From contig NZ_JAAAPN010000009.1 of the NCBI RefSeq assembly GCF_009909205.1, positions 62,001 through 126,000 on the forward strand: a stretch of DNA of 64,000 nucleotides, written 5' to 3'. A program made the position numbers and the translations under genes. The notes beneath the pieces were generated by a model. It saw only the letters and a list, made by a program, of their open reading frames with translations. It had not been told where the DNA came from and searched no databases. Each line of letters starts with the position of its first letter. Positions within the stretch are counted from its first letter, which is position 1. This stretch comes from Aquabacterium fontiphilum. GTDB lineage: Bacteria; Pseudomonadota; Gammaproteobacteria; Burkholderiales; Burkholderiaceae_C. Shown piece after piece: positions 1 to 9,392 of this stretch.

Positions 1-1319
1 CTCTGTTCTTCGTGGCGGGCAACATCGACCATGGCACCGGCACCCGCATCATCGACAAGCTCGGCGGCCTGCGCCACGCCATGCCCTGGACGGCGCTGGC
101 CGCGGTGCTGGCAGGCATGTCGATGGCGGGCATGCCGCTGTCCTTCGGCTACGTGGTCAAGGATGTCATCTCAGAAGTGAAAAACGCCGAAGACGTGCTG
201 GCATTCGCTCGGGCAGCCAATACCCTGTTTGGCGCCATCGCCCTGGCGGTGGCGGGGGTGGCGGCGATCCGGGTGTTCTGGCGCCACCCGGGCATCAACG
301 TCACGCCGCCCGACGCGCATGAGGGCAACCCCGCCATGGTCCTGCCCCCGCTGACACTGGCCGCCATCGGCATCTTCCTGGGCCTGATGCCCGCCTATGC
401 AGACACGCTCGTCGCTCAGGCCGCTCAGGCCATGACCGGCGCAGCCATGGCGCCCGAGCCTGGCCTGGCACCCAACTGGGGGCACGCACTCAGCGCCATG
501 GGCGTGGCCCTGGTGGTTGGCGCCCTGATCTTCTGGTTCTGGGATCCGCTGCACCGCTTCATGGGCCGCTTTGCCCGGCCGCTGGACACCTTTGGCATGC
601 CGGCGCAGTACGAGCGCATGCTCAAGGCCATTCCCGCGGGCGCGGCCGCCCTGACGCGCGGGCTGCAACATGGTGAACAGCCGGCCTACCTGGCCACGGT
701 GATCGGCTTCAGTACGGTGCTGTTGCTGGGCGTCGTGGGCGCCGTGGCTGGCGAGCTGTCCTGGCCGGCCTGGGACGCCGTGCACCTGGGCGGCGCCGCC
801 GCGTTGGTCATGATCTGCCTGGGCGGACTGTTCGCATGCGCGCTGCGCAACCGACTCGTGCTGCTGCTGACCAGCGGGCTTGTGGGCTACGGCAGCGCCG
901 TGTTCTTTCTGTTCAGCGGTGCACCCGATCTGGCTTTCACGCAATTCACGGTGGAAACCGTGTTCGTGGTGGTCGTGGCCGGCGTGCTGCTGCGGCTCAA
1001 GCGCATCGGCCATGCAGCCAGCCTCAATGAGCCACGCTGGCGGCCGGGCGCAGCCCTGCTGGCAGCCGGCTTTGGCCTGGCTCTCACGGCCCTGCTGATG
1101 CTGGCCCTGGGGCACCCGTTCGACCCCGCACTCACCCAGTATTTCTCTGAACACAGTGTCCCGGATGCGCACGGCCGCAACGTGGTCAACGTCATTCTGG
1201 TCGACTTCCGGGCGCTGGACACCATGGGCGAAGTCGCCGTCGTGGCCCTGTCTTTCCTGGCTGCTCTGCCACTGCTCGGTTTGCTGCGCGATCGTCAGCC
1301 CGCCAAGGAGTCTCGCTGA
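1..1319 (+). CDS. mrpA: Na+/H+ antiporter subunit A, 5'-truncated by the window edge
   Basis: This is the C-terminal 438 residues of the large MrpA/MnhA/PhaA subunit of the multisubunit cation/proton antiporter in the inner membrane. The frame is open from base 3, so the true start lies outside the window. The visible part is a run of hydrophobic segments with glycine-rich turns. Its last third (from about base 690) resembles the MrpB-like domain found at the end of MrpA proteins. The stop overlaps the mrpB start by one base, and subunits B to G follow in the standard order, which makes the identification firm even though the antiporter core is missing. Confidence 0.9.
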   Translation, partial: LFFVAGNIDHGTGTRIIDKLGGLRHAMPWTALAAVLAGMSMAGMPLSFGYVVKDVISEVKNAEDVLAFARAANTLFGAIALAVAGVAAIRVFWRHPGINVTPPDAHEGNPAMVLPPLTLAAIGIFLGLMPAYADTLVAQAAQAMTGAAMAPEPGLAPNWGHALSAMGVALVVGALIFWFWDPLHRFMGRFARPLDTFGMPAQYERMLKAIPAGAAALTRGLQHGEQPAYLATVIGFSTVLLLGVVGAVAGELSWPAWDAVHLGGAAALVMICLGGLFACALRNRLVLLLTSGLVGYGSAVFFLFSGAPDLAFTQFTVETVFVVVVAGVLLRLKRIGHAASLNEPRWRPGAALLAAGFGLALTALLMLALGHPFDPALTQYFSEHSVPDAHGRNVVNVILVDFRALDTMGEVAVVALSFLAALPLLGLLRDRQPAKESR

Positions 1320-1765
1320 TGAACTTGTCTCCCATCATCCTCAGGGTGGCTGCGCGCCCGCTGTACTGGCTGATTCTGGCGGTCTCCGTCTGGGTGCTGC
1401 TGCGCGGCCACAACGAGCCCGGCGGGGGGTTCATCGGCGCGCTGGTCGCCGTGAGCGCCACGGTGCTGTGGGGCGTGGCGCATTCGCCTGCCGCTGCCCA
1501 GGCTCGCCTGCCCATGGGCTCGTGCCTCGGTCTGGCGGCGCTGGGCGTGGTCTGCGCCGTGGCATCCGGTCTGCCGCCCCTGCTCGATGGCGGCAGCTTT
1601 CTTCACCATTGGTGGGGCAGCGTGAACCTGGGCTTCACGGAATTCGCCATCTCGACGGTGCTGCTGTTTGACCTCGGCGTGTACCTGGCTGTCTGGGGCG
1701 CTCTGAGCGGTTACGCTCTCGGCCTCATCGCGCAGGACGATGAGATCGTGGAGGATCGCTCATGA
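1319..1765 (+). CDS. mrpB: Na+/H+ antiporter subunit B
   Basis: A 148-residue membrane protein of the MrpB/MnhB family, a required small subunit of the Mrp antiporter complex. Four hydrophobic segments are visible. The segment [13 protein letters not shown] near residue 32 is the family hallmark. The ATG overlaps the mrpA stop (TGATG) and the stop overlaps mrpC by four bases, which indicates translational coupling. Length is normal for the family. Confidence 0.93.
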   Translation: MNLSPIILRVAARPLYWLILAVSVWVLLRGHNEPGGGFIGALVAVSATVLWGVAHSPAAAQARLPMGSCLGLAALGVVCAVASGLPPLLDGGSFLHHWWGSVNLGFTEFAISTVLLFDLGVYLAVWGALSGYALGLIAQDDEIVEDRS

Positions 1766-2172
1766 CCTGGCTGCTCGCCTTGACCATCTGGGTGACCTTG
1801 AGTACCGGGCTCTACCTCACGCTGTCTCGCGACCTGTTGCGCTGCGTGCTGGGGTTGGCCATCGTCGGCAGCGGCGCCAATCTGCTGTTGTTCCTGACCG
1901 GGCGCATCGGCTCGGGCCAGCCGCCCGTCGTGCCGCTGGGCGAGACGGTGCTCAGCCAGGCAGCCAATCCACTGCCTCAGGCACTCGTGCTGACGGCCAT
2001 CGTGATCGGTTTCGCCCTCATGTGCTTCTCACTGGTGCTGGTCTTGCGTCTCATCGAACGCCAGCGCACGGATGACGTGCTGGACCTGCGCCTGGCCGAA
2101 CCCCCGGGCGGCGACGGTGTGAAACCCCCGTTGCCGACTCCGGCAGCCGATGCCCGGGAGGCTCGCACATGA
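1762..2172 (+). CDS. mrpC: Na+/H+ antiporter subunit C (NuoK-like)
   Basis: A 136-residue protein with three predicted membrane segments, homologous to NuoK of respiratory complex I. The segment [14 protein letters not shown] and the following [16 protein letters not shown] are typical of MrpC. A polar tail of about 25 residues extends beyond the last membrane segment. The ATG lies in an ATGA overlap with mrpB, and the stop overlaps mrpD in the same way. Confidence 0.93.
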   Translation: MTWLLALTIWVTLSTGLYLTLSRDLLRCVLGLAIVGSGANLLLFLTGRIGSGQPPVVPLGETVLSQAANPLPQALVLTAIVIGFALMCFSLVLVLRLIERQRTDDVLDLRLAEPPGGDGVKPPLPTPAADAREART

Positions 2173-3623
2173 GCCATCCTGCCCTCGTCATCGCCCCGGT
2201 GATCATTCCACTGAGCACGGCGATGCTCACGGCCTGGGCTTACCGTCGGCCCGCTCTGCAGACCGCCATCAGCCTGGCCGGCGTGCTGGCCTTTCTGCTG
2301 GCGGCCATCGGCCTGCTTCAGAGCGTCGACGCGCAAGGCCATCTGGCCATGCAGTTCGGCAACTGGGAAAAGCCGTTTGGCATCGCCTTCCTCATAGACC
2401 GCACCGGTGCTTCACTCGTCCTCATCACGGCCTTGATGGGCACCGCATCGCTGGTATTCCTGTTGAGCGATGCTGACCCAGGCAGCCGCCACCCGCTCAC
2501 TCTGCCCCTGGTTCACGGCGTGCTGGCTGGGGTCAGCGGGTCGTTCTGCACGGCCGACCTGTTCAACCTGTATGTGTGGTTCGAGGTCATGCTGATCTGT
2601 TCGCTGGGGTTGTTTGCCATCGGACGCCGGATCGACCAGCTGGACGGCACCTTCAAGTACATGGCCCTCAATCTGGTCGGCACCCTGCTGTTGTTGATGA
2701 GCGTAGGCATGATCTACGCCGCAACGGGCCATCTCTACTTCGGCGCACTGTCGGAGGCCTATGCCACTTTGCCGCCTGGCCTGGCCTTGGCTCTGCTGAC
2801 GGCACTGACACTGGCCTTCCTGATGAAAGCCGGTGCCTTCCCACTGTTCGCCTGGTTGCCCGCGGCCTATCACACCCTGCCCGCGCCCGTGCTCGCGCTG
2901 TTCGCCGGTTTGCTCACCAAGGTGGGCGTGTACACGGTGCTGCGGACCCTGGGTGACGTGTTCACCCCGGCGCCCGGTCTGCTGATGGAGGCCCTGGGCT
3001 GGATCGCCGTGGCCACGATGGTGACAGGTGTCCTGGGGGCCGCCTACCACTGGGACATCCGCCGCATCCTGGCCTTCCACATCGTCAGCCAGATCGGCTA
3101 CATCCTGCTGGGCATCGCGCTCAACACTGAAGCCGGTTTTACCGCCACGCTGTTCTACACGCTGCACCACATCGTGGTGAAGGCCAACCTCTTCCTCATT
3201 GGTGCCATCGTGTGGTTCTGGACCGGCAGCTACGATCTGCGCCGCGTGGGAGGCTTGTACGCCGCACGTCCGCTGCTGGCCGTGCTGTTCCTGATACCGG
3301 CGCTGTCGCTGGTCGGCATCCCGCCGCTGTCAGGCTTCTGGGCCAAATTCCTGGTGCTGCAGGAGGCCATCGCGCAGGGACGAGTCGCCTGGACGGTGGC
3401 GGCCCTGCTGGTCAGCGTGCTCACGCTGTACTCGATGATGAAGATCTGGATGGAAGCCTTCTGGAAACCGCACCCCGAAGGCGCACTGGCGCCGGTCCAG
3501 GGGCGCATCTGGCCGGCTTACTTGGCCACCACCAGCCTGGCTGGCATCACCCTGTGGATCGGCCTGGCGCCGCAGCATCTGCTGGCGTTCGCCCAGGCCG
3601 CCGCGCGCAGCTTCAACCTCTGA
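2169..3623 (+). CDS. mrpD: Na+/H+ antiporter subunit D (NuoN-like)
   Basis: A 484-residue polytopic protein of the NuoL/M/N antiporter-like family, one of the ion-translocating subunits of Mrp. The conserved glutamate (FNLYVWFEVML) and lysine (LMKAGAFPLFAWLP), which form part of the proton path in this family, are both present. So is the PVLALFAGLLTKVGVY segment. Length and spacing to its neighbours are normal. Confidence 0.95.
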   Translation: MSHPALVIAPVIIPLSTAMLTAWAYRRPALQTAISLAGVLAFLLAAIGLLQSVDAQGHLAMQFGNWEKPFGIAFLIDRTGASLVLITALMGTASLVFLLSDADPGSRHPLTLPLVHGVLAGVSGSFCTADLFNLYVWFEVMLICSLGLFAIGRRIDQLDGTFKYMALNLVGTLLLLMSVGMIYAATGHLYFGALSEAYATLPPGLALALLTALTLAFLMKAGAFPLFAWLPAAYHTLPAPVLALFAGLLTKVGVYTVLRTLGDVFTPAPGLLMEALGWIAVATMVTGVLGAAYHWDIRRILAFHIVSQIGYILLGIALNTEAGFTATLFYTLHHIVVKANLFLIGAIVWFWTGSYDLRRVGGLYAARPLLAVLFLIPALSLVGIPPLSGFWAKFLVLQEAIAQGRVAWTVAALLVSVLTLYSMMKIWMEAFWKPHPEGALAPVQGRIWPAYLATTSLAGITLWIGLAPQHLLAFAQAAARSFNL

Positions 3624-3636
3624 CCCGCGCACGCCC

Positions 3637-4005
3637 ATGGTTCAATTCCTTCTGCACCCCCTGTCCAGCGTGATCCTGCTGCTGCGCTTTCTGGTGGCGG
3701 TGGTCATCTCGGGCTGGCAGACCATCCTGGTCATCCTCAAGGGCAACTTTGACCCGGCCCATGCGCCTCAGGCGGGCTTCGTGCGCATGCGCTTTGCCCC
3801 CATGGATGAGACCGGCGCGGCCTTGTTGGGCTGCCTGATCTCGCTGACCCCCGGCACCACCACCATCGACATCGACATGGCACGGCGCGAGATGCTGCTG
3901 CACATGCTGGACACCCGCGACCCAGATGGGGCTATCGACGGCATCCGCCGCGATTTCGAGCGCTATGTCGTGGTGATTTTTGGCGAGAAAGGACGTACCG
4001 CATGA
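3637..4005 (+). CDS. mrpE: Na+/H+ antiporter subunit E, short form
   Basis: A 122-residue MrpE/MnhE homologue. The C-terminal soluble part is recognisable (ISLTPGTTTIDIDM, then LLHMLD and a final FERYVVVIFG). Family members usually have about 155-165 residues with a membrane hairpin at the N-terminus. Here only one hydrophobic stretch (residues 8-34) precedes the soluble domain, so 35-40 residues are missing. I see no earlier start codon in this frame and no Shine-Dalgarno before the ATG. The stop overlaps mrpF by four bases. Confidence 0.85.
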   Translation: MVQFLLHPLSSVILLLRFLVAVVISGWQTILVILKGNFDPAHAPQAGFVRMRFAPMDETGAALLGCLISLTPGTTTIDIDMARREMLLHMLDTRDPDGAIDGIRRDFERYVVVIFGEKGRTA

Positions 4006-4295
4006 CGCTCACCTTGCTGGTCCTCTTCAGCAGCGTCTCGGTGGCGCTGGCGGTGTACCGCATCGTCAGCGGCCCCACACACGCCGACCGGGTGGTGGCA
4101 CTCGATATCCTGCTGGCAGCCGGCGTGGCCTTGTGCATCGCCGCGGCGCTGTACACCGAGCGCACGGTCTTTCTGGATGTCGGCATAGGTCTGTCGCTGG
4201 TGGCCTTCGTCGCGACAATGGGCTGGGCACGGCTGATCGAACGCACGCCCCGAAAGGCCGCCGATGCCTCGTCCTCTGCCGGGAGCCAATCATGA
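4002..4295 (+). CDS. mrpF: Na+/H+ antiporter subunit F
   Basis: A 97-residue protein with three hydrophobic segments. The motif YRIVSGPTHADRVVALD (residues 19-35) is diagnostic of MrpF/MnhF/PhaF. It is translationally coupled on both sides through ATGA overlaps with mrpE and mrpG. Confidence 0.93.
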   Translation: MTLTLLVLFSSVSVALAVYRIVSGPTHADRVVALDILLAAGVALCIAAALYTERTVFLDVGIGLSLVAFVATMGWARLIERTPRKAADASSSAGSQS

Positions 4296-4621
4296 GCATG
4301 GAATGGACCTCGCTTGTCGGCTCGGCCCTCATCATCCTGGGCGCCATCCTCCTGCTGATTGCCGGCTGGGGCGTCATTTCGCTGCCCGATGCGTTGTCGC
4401 GTCAGCACGCTGCCACCAAGGCTGGCACGCTGGCGCTGGCGCTCGTGTGCCTGGGCGCCATGGCGTGGATGGCGGACTGGGCCTGGACGATCCGGCTGAC
4501 CTTCATCCTGATCTTCCTGCTGTGGACCCTGCCTGTGGCTTCGCACCTTCTCGCCCGTGCCGCCATGGCCGAGCAAGGCACCGACCTCGGCACCGGACGA
4601 CCCGCGCAGGACCTCCACTGA
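4292..4621 (+). CDS. mrpG: Na+/H+ antiporter subunit G
   Basis: A 109-residue MrpG/MnhG/PhaG subunit and the last gene of the operon. The segment GVISLPDALSRQHAATKAGTLA is the family signature. Three hydrophobic segments are followed by a polar tail. The ATG at 4292 is in an ATGA overlap with mrpF. The 119 bases after it, up to the fumarase start, are GC-rich with only a weak hairpin and no clear terminator. Confidence 0.92.
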   Translation: MSMEWTSLVGSALIILGAILLLIAGWGVISLPDALSRQHAATKAGTLALALVCLGAMAWMADWAWTIRLTFILIFLLWTLPVASHLLARAAMAEQGTDLGTGRPAQDLH

Positions 4622-4740
4622 GGCCGCCGGGATGCCCCGCACCCCGGCCCGGATTCGCTACACTTCCGGACGGCCCGCGGCCCATCCATGCTGCGGCACC
4701 CTGACCGCCGCCCACCAGGCGGCACAGCCCCACACCGATC

Positions 4741-6267
4741 ATGACCACCATCCGCCACGACGACCTCGTTGAAAGCGTCGCAGCCGCGCTGCAGTACATC
4801 AGCTACTACCATCCGGCCGACTACATCGCCCACCTGGCGCGCGCCTATGAGCGCGAGGAAAGCCCGGCAGCCAAGGACGCGATCGCGCAGATCCTGACCA
4901 ACTCGCGCATGTGCGCCGAGGGCCATCGCCCGATCTGTCAGGACACCGGCATCGTCAACGTGTTCCTGAAGATCGGCATGGGCGTGAAGTGGGAAGGCTT
5001 CGGCAACCGCAGCATCCAGGACGCCGTCGATGAAGGCGTGCGCCGCGGCTACAACAACCCCGACAACAAGCTGCGTGCCTCGGTGCTCAGCGACCCGATC
5101 TTCGAGCGCAAGAACACCAAGGACAACACGCCTGCCGTGGTCTTCATGGAGCTGGTGCCAGGCGACACCGTGGACGTGACGGTGGCGGCCAAGGGCGGCG
5201 GCTCCGAAAACAAGTCCAAGGTCTACATGCTCAACCCGTCCGACAACATCGTCGACTGGGTGCTCAAGACCGTGCCGACGATGGGCGCCGGCTGGTGCCC
5301 GCCCGGCATGCTGGGCATCGGTGTCGGTGGCACGGCCGAGAAGGCCGCCCTGCTGGCCAAAGAGTCGCTGATGGACGACATCGACATGTACGAGCTGCTG
5401 CAACGCGGCCCGCAGAACAAGCTCGAAGAGCTGCGCATCGAGCTGTACGAGAAGGTCAACGCTCTGGGCATTGGCGCACAAGGCCTAGGCGGCCTGACCA
5501 CCGTGCTGGACGTCAAGATCAAGACCTACCCGACGCACGCGGCCTCCAAGCCGATCGCCATGATCCCGAACTGCGCGGCCACGCGCCACGCCCACTTCGT
5601 GATGGACGGCTCCGGCCCCGTCTACCTCGATCCGCCCAGCCTGGACCTGTGGCCCAATGTGCACTGGGCGCCCGACTACAACAGGAGCAAGCGCGTGGAC
5701 CTCAACACGCTCACGCGCGACGAGGTGGCCAGCTGGAAGCCGGGCGACACCTTGCTCCTCAACGGCAAGATGCTCACCGGCCGCGACGCCGCGCACAAGC
5801 GCATCCAGGACATGCTGGCCAAGGGTGAGAAGCTGCCCGTGGACTTCACCAACCGCGTCATCTACTACGTGGGCCCCGTCGACCCGGTGCGCGACGAGGT
5901 GGTCGGCCCCGCTGGCCCCACCACCGCCACCCGCATGGACAAGTTCACCGACATGATGCTGGAGAAGACCGGCCTCATCAGCATGGTGGGCAAGGCCGAG
6001 CGCGGCCCCGCTGCCATCGAAGCCATCAAGAAGCACAAGTCGGCCTACCTGATGGCCGTGGGCGGCTCGGCCTATCTGGTTTCCAAGGCCATCAAGGCCG
6101 CCAAGGTGGTGGGCTTTGAAGACCTGGGCATGGAAGCCATCTATGAGTTCGACGTGGTCGACATGCCCGTGACGGTGGCGGTGGACGCCGGTGGCACCAG
6201 TGCCCACATCGAAGGGCCGAAGACCTGGCAGGCCAAGATCGGGAAGATTCCGGTCAGCGTGGCCTGA
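4741..6267 (+). CDS. fumA: Class I fumarate hydratase ([4Fe-4S])
   Basis: A 508-residue iron-sulfur fumarase that interconverts fumarate and malate in the TCA cycle. It is a single-chain class I enzyme with the alpha domain first and the beta domain (from about residue 340) second. The likely cluster ligands are Cys66 (PICQDTG), Cys186 (GWCPPG) and Cys278 (IPNCAATRH). Its cluster would be oxygen-sensitive. It is preceded by the mrp operon and followed by a convergent lipase gene, with no operon partner visible. Confidence 0.95.
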   Translation: MTTIRHDDLVESVAAALQYISYYHPADYIAHLARAYEREESPAAKDAIAQILTNSRMCAEGHRPICQDTGIVNVFLKIGMGVKWEGFGNRSIQDAVDEGVRRGYNNPDNKLRASVLSDPIFERKNTKDNTPAVVFMELVPGDTVDVTVAAKGGGSENKSKVYMLNPSDNIVDWVLKTVPTMGAGWCPPGMLGIGVGGTAEKAALLAKESLMDDIDMYELLQRGPQNKLEELRIELYEKVNALGIGAQGLGGLTTVLDVKIKTYPTHAASKPIAMIPNCAATRHAHFVMDGSGPVYLDPPSLDLWPNVHWAPDYNRSKRVDLNTLTRDEVASWKPGDTLLLNGKMLTGRDAAHKRIQDMLAKGEKLPVDFTNRVIYYVGPVDPVRDEVVGPAGPTTATRMDKFTDMMLEKTGLISMVGKAERGPAAIEAIKKHKSAYLMAVGGSAYLVSKAIKAAKVVGFEDLGMEAIYEFDVVDMPVTVAVDAGGTSAHIEGPKTWQAKIGKIPVSVA

Positions 6268-6288
6268 TCGCGACCGCGGGCGGGTCAG

Positions 6289-7266
6289 CTAGCGGGCCCA
6301 GCCCGCCATGGCGGCCTGCCCCTCCTCGCGGCCCAACGCCATCAACTCGCTAATGCGCTCAGGGCTGTAATCGAAGTGGCCCGAGATGCCGTCATGCGGC
6401 AACGGCGACCGGCGAATGTGGATGCTGCGCGCGCGGCTCAGGCCGGCCGGTAGCGGGCGAGCCAGCTTGCCCTGCATGAACAAATCCATTGCCCGGTTCA
6501 GGCAGGCCAGACCCGCCTCTGGCAAGGCAGCGGCTTGCTTGGGCGCGTGCTCCACGGTGATCACCGTGAGGCCCTTGCCCTCGGGCGCCAGCCTGCCGCT
6601 GCGCTGTAAGTGGGTGAGCACCGGATCCAGCAGTGAATCGTGGGTCATGTCGCCATCCCAGTACACACGGTCGTCGATCTCGACCGGGTCAAAGCACACC
6701 GGGATGGCCGAGCTCGCGGCCAGATGCGCCGCCTGCAACGGCGTCTCGTCGCTGTGAAACAGGCGCAAGTCGCCGCTGAGCACGTCGACCGCGCCCACGC
6801 CCAGCCACGGCCCCCCGGCGGGCCACTCGGGCGGCACGATCTCGTCCTCCAGCAGGCGCCACATCGCCGATCGGTCCATCAGCGGCCCTTTGCGGCGATG
6901 CAGCCCAGCCAGCGGCTGCCATCGCGGCCAGGCCGGGTGATACAGGCGCGGATTGCCCACCAGGAGGCCGGTCAACAGGCCATTCCAGCTTCGGTCTTCG
7001 CGATCAACGGTCAGCGGCACAAAAGGCGTGGGCGCCACGGCGAGCCGCTCCGTCCACAAGGCCTCCAGCGCACGCGCGGATGCTTCAACGTCCTGACCGT
7101 GGCGCGCCACCAGGCCTGCATGTATCGCACCGATCGACACACCCGCCACACCAACCAGTCGCGCCCGGCTGTCGGCAAAGGCCGACGCCAACGACTGCCA
7201 GACACCGCACGAGTACGCGCCCAGGCTGCCGCCGCCGCTGAAGATCACGACCACGTCACCGCTCAT
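6289..7266 (-). CDS. Patatin-like phospholipase
   Basis: A 325-residue protein of the patatin-like acyl hydrolase family. The oxyanion motif is at residues 11-16 (GGGSLG), the nucleophile elbow GVSIG places the catalytic serine at Ser44, and the dyad aspartate is probably Asp204 in YWDGDM. No signal peptide is visible, so a cytosolic lipase or esterase is likely. The substrate cannot be read from the sequence. Its ATG overlaps the stop of the upstream host-attachment-like gene by four bases, so the two are co-translated. Confidence 0.88.
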   Translation of the reverse strand: MSGDVVVIFSGGGSLGAYSCGVWQSLASAFADSRARLVGVAGVSIGAIHAGLVARHGQDVEASARALEALWTERLAVAPTPFVPLTVDREDRSWNGLLTGLLVGNPRLYHPAWPRWQPLAGLHRRKGPLMDRSAMWRLLEDEIVPPEWPAGGPWLGVGAVDVLSGDLRLFHSDETPLQAAHLAASSAIPVCFDPVEIDDRVYWDGDMTHDSLLDPVLTHLQRSGRLAPEGKGLTVITVEHAPKQAAALPEAGLACLNRAMDLFMQGKLARPLPAGLSRARSIHIRRSPLPHDGISGHFDYSPERISELMALGREEGQAAMAGWAR

Positions 7267-7697
7267 GCGCCACCCGCCGGCTGTGGAAACAATCGATCGG
7301 CCAACTCGTGCGGTGGCAGGTAGACAAGCTGCTTGTTGAGTTCATCGCTGATGGCGTCGTCCACATGCGTGTCCATCGCCTGCCTGAGCAAGCCCAAAAA
7401 GCGCGGTGCGGCCACCACCCTCAGGACATCGAAACGTCCCTGCTGCCGGGCTTGGGCCAGGTGGTCGCAGACCTCGCGGGCGAAGCGCTCGGCTGCCAGA
7501 CGCGTCTCATCCTCACCAGCAGACGATGTCACCGTGCTGTTGCGCCGGCCGTAGGCATCCCGACGCAGGTCACGGTCGCGTGCATGCGCGATTGGATCGG
7601 TCAACTCTTCCACCGGATCCAGGGCCCGCTCTGCGGGCCGCCATTGCAGGATCCGGGCGATGGCCTCGTCGGCCACGAGCACCCATGTTGTGGTCAC
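7263..7697 (-). CDS. Host-attachment-like protein (baeRF/Host_attach family)
   Basis: A 144-residue protein resembling the family annotated as 'required for attachment to host cells' (Pfam Host_attach), related to archaeal release-factor-like folds. The core begins TTTWVLVADEAIARIL and ends LPPHELADRLF. I chose the GTG at 7697 because AGGAG lies eight bases upstream and homology starts there. The open frame continues upstream without similarity. It forms a two-gene operon with the patatin-like gene. The family name reflects one early report, and the role here is unknown. Confidence 0.75.
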   Translation of the reverse strand: MTTTWVLVADEAIARILQWRPAERALDPVEELTDPIAHARDRDLRRDAYGRRNSTVTSSAGEDETRLAAERFAREVCDHLAQARQQGRFDVLRVVAAPRFLGLLRQAMDTHVDDAISDELNKQLVYLPPHELADRLFPQPAGGA

Positions 7698-7829
7698 GGC
7701 GGTTTGCTCCTGTGGATGGCCCCGAAGGGCGGAACCTCCAGGGCGGCAAGCGCCATGCCCGCCCCAGACGTCCGCATCGACAGGAACAGCCCTTGCCGCA
7801 CGGCGCACACCCATCCTCAGGAGCCTGCC

Positions 7830-8195
7830 ATGACTGCATTGCTAATGGTGTTCGACGATCTTCAACAAGGCGAAGCGGCCCGCGCTGCATTGCTGAGCGA
7901 CGGGCTGCCTGCCCAGGCGCTTGAACTGAGCACGCGTCACGACGAAGCGGGGCCTGTGGAGGGCAATTTCGTGGCTGGCAACGTGAAACGCGACACCATA
8001 GAGGCCACTCCGTTCGCGAAGAGCCATGGCGGCGTGGGTGACAACAGCTATCAGCACAATCACAAGCGTGTCATTGATCGCGGCGTCTGCCTGCTCTCGG
8101 TCGACGCGCAAACCGAGGAGGAGTGGGCACTGGCCTGTTCGGTCATGCAGCGGTATGGCGCGCTGAACGTCAACGGCGCACAGACACGGACGTGA
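7830..8195 (+). CDS. Small hypothetical protein, stress-protein-like alpha/beta fold
   Basis: A 121-residue soluble protein preceded by CAGGAG. The start (MTALLMVFDDLQQGEAARAAL) and end (VDAQTEEEWALACSVMQRYGALNVN) look like the two halves of a small ferredoxin-like fold. This pattern occurs in proteins annotated as 'general stress protein 17M-like' or in N-terminal regions of YsnF-type stress proteins. The middle is polar and glycine/asparagine-rich (SHGGVGDNSYQHNHK). The resemblance is by eye and weak. It is transcribed divergently from the host-attachment/patatin pair. Confidence 0.6.
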   Translation: MTALLMVFDDLQQGEAARAALLSDGLPAQALELSTRHDEAGPVEGNFVAGNVKRDTIEATPFAKSHGGVGDNSYQHNHKRVIDRGVCLLSVDAQTEEEWALACSVMQRYGALNVNGAQTRT

Positions 8196-8247
8196 CCGCG
8201 GGCATGACCGCACCCAAACGCAACCGCTTTGCGCTAGTCTCTGGCGG

Positions 8248-9369
8248 GTGAAGAATCCGTACTTCAACCCCCTCAAGAAGCACCACCGCCCCGACGGTTT
8301 CCAGAACAACTACCGCTCCTTCCGCGGCAAGCGCCTGCGCGAGTTGCTGCGCTGGCGCTGGCAGGCCTGGCGCGCAGGCCACCCCCGCCCCATGCGTGAG
8401 GCCATCCCGGTGGTCGCGCCAGATCTGGCATTCATCCATGGCAACGCGCAAGCCGGGCGACACATGCAGCCGGCCGCCACCTGGATCGGCCACATCACCG
8501 TGTTGCTGCAGGTCGGCGGGCTAAACATCCTGACCGATCCGGTCTTCTCCGAGCGGTGCTTTCCGGTTCAATGGGCGGGCCCCAAGCGCCACACGCCGCC
8601 GGGCCTGACGCTGGCCCAGCTGCCGCGCATCGACGTGGTGCTGCTGTCGCACAACCACTATGACCACATGGACGAGCATTCGCTTGTCAGCCTGGCCACA
8701 CAGCGCGGCGGGCCACCGCTGTTCATCACGCCGCTGGGCCATCGCCACTGGTTTGCCCGGCGCGGCATCCACCATGTCGTCGAGCTGGACTGGTGGGACA
8801 CCCACGTGTTGCCAGAGACGGACCGCAGCCTGCGGATCCCGGTCACCCTGACCCCGGCTCAGCACTGGTCCGCCCGCACGACGACCGACGCGCTGCGCAG
8901 CCTGTGGGGTAGTTTCGTCGTGCGCTCGCCCGACTGCCATGTGTTCTTCTCGGGCGACACGGCCTACTCGAAGGACTTCATCGACATCCGCCAGCATTTC
9001 GCGCGCGACCACACCCCAGAGCAAGGCGGTGGATTCGATCTGGCACTGCTGCCCATCGGCGCCTACGAGCCGCGGTGGTTCATGAAAGACCAGCACTGCA
9101 ACCCCGAAGAGGCCGTGCAGATCTTTCAGGACCTGGGGTGTAAACGGGCCATCGCGGTGCACTGGGGGACGTTTCAGTTGACGGACGAGGCGCTGGATGA
9201 GCCGCCACGGGCGTTGCGGACTGCACTACACCGGGCCGGCGTTTGCGAATCGACCTTTGCCGTACTCGCAATCGGCGCAACCTGCCCTGTTTCGAGCCGG
9301 TTGCACTCGGTCACAACTGACCACCAATCAGGGGAGTCCCCTTCATCGCCGGAGCTTGTCACAATTTGA
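8248..9369 (+). CDS. Metallo-beta-lactamase-fold hydrolase (NAPE-PLD/RomA-like)
   Basis: A 373-residue Zn-dependent hydrolase. The metal motif LLSHNHYDHMD gives His135, His137, Asp139 and His140. Further metal-site segments are FFSGDTAYS, LLPIGAYEPRW and AVHWGTF. The N-terminal region (YFNPLKKHHRPDGFQNNY) is typical of the group related to N-acyl-phosphatidylethanolamine phospholipase D. The start is a GTG at 8248 with a poor Shine-Dalgarno. The last 35 residues have no recognisable family similarity. Confidence 0.85.
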   Translation: MKNPYFNPLKKHHRPDGFQNNYRSFRGKRLRELLRWRWQAWRAGHPRPMREAIPVVAPDLAFIHGNAQAGRHMQPAATWIGHITVLLQVGGLNILTDPVFSERCFPVQWAGPKRHTPPGLTLAQLPRIDVVLLSHNHYDHMDEHSLVSLATQRGGPPLFITPLGHRHWFARRGIHHVVELDWWDTHVLPETDRSLRIPVTLTPAQHWSARTTTDALRSLWGSFVVRSPDCHVFFSGDTAYSKDFIDIRQHFARDHTPEQGGGFDLALLPIGAYEPRWFMKDQHCNPEEAVQIFQDLGCKRAIAVHWGTFQLTDEALDEPPRALRTALHRAGVCESTFAVLAIGATCPVSSRLHSVTTDHQSGESPSSPELVTI

Positions 9370-9392
9370 TCCTCATTCAACCAGGAGGATCC

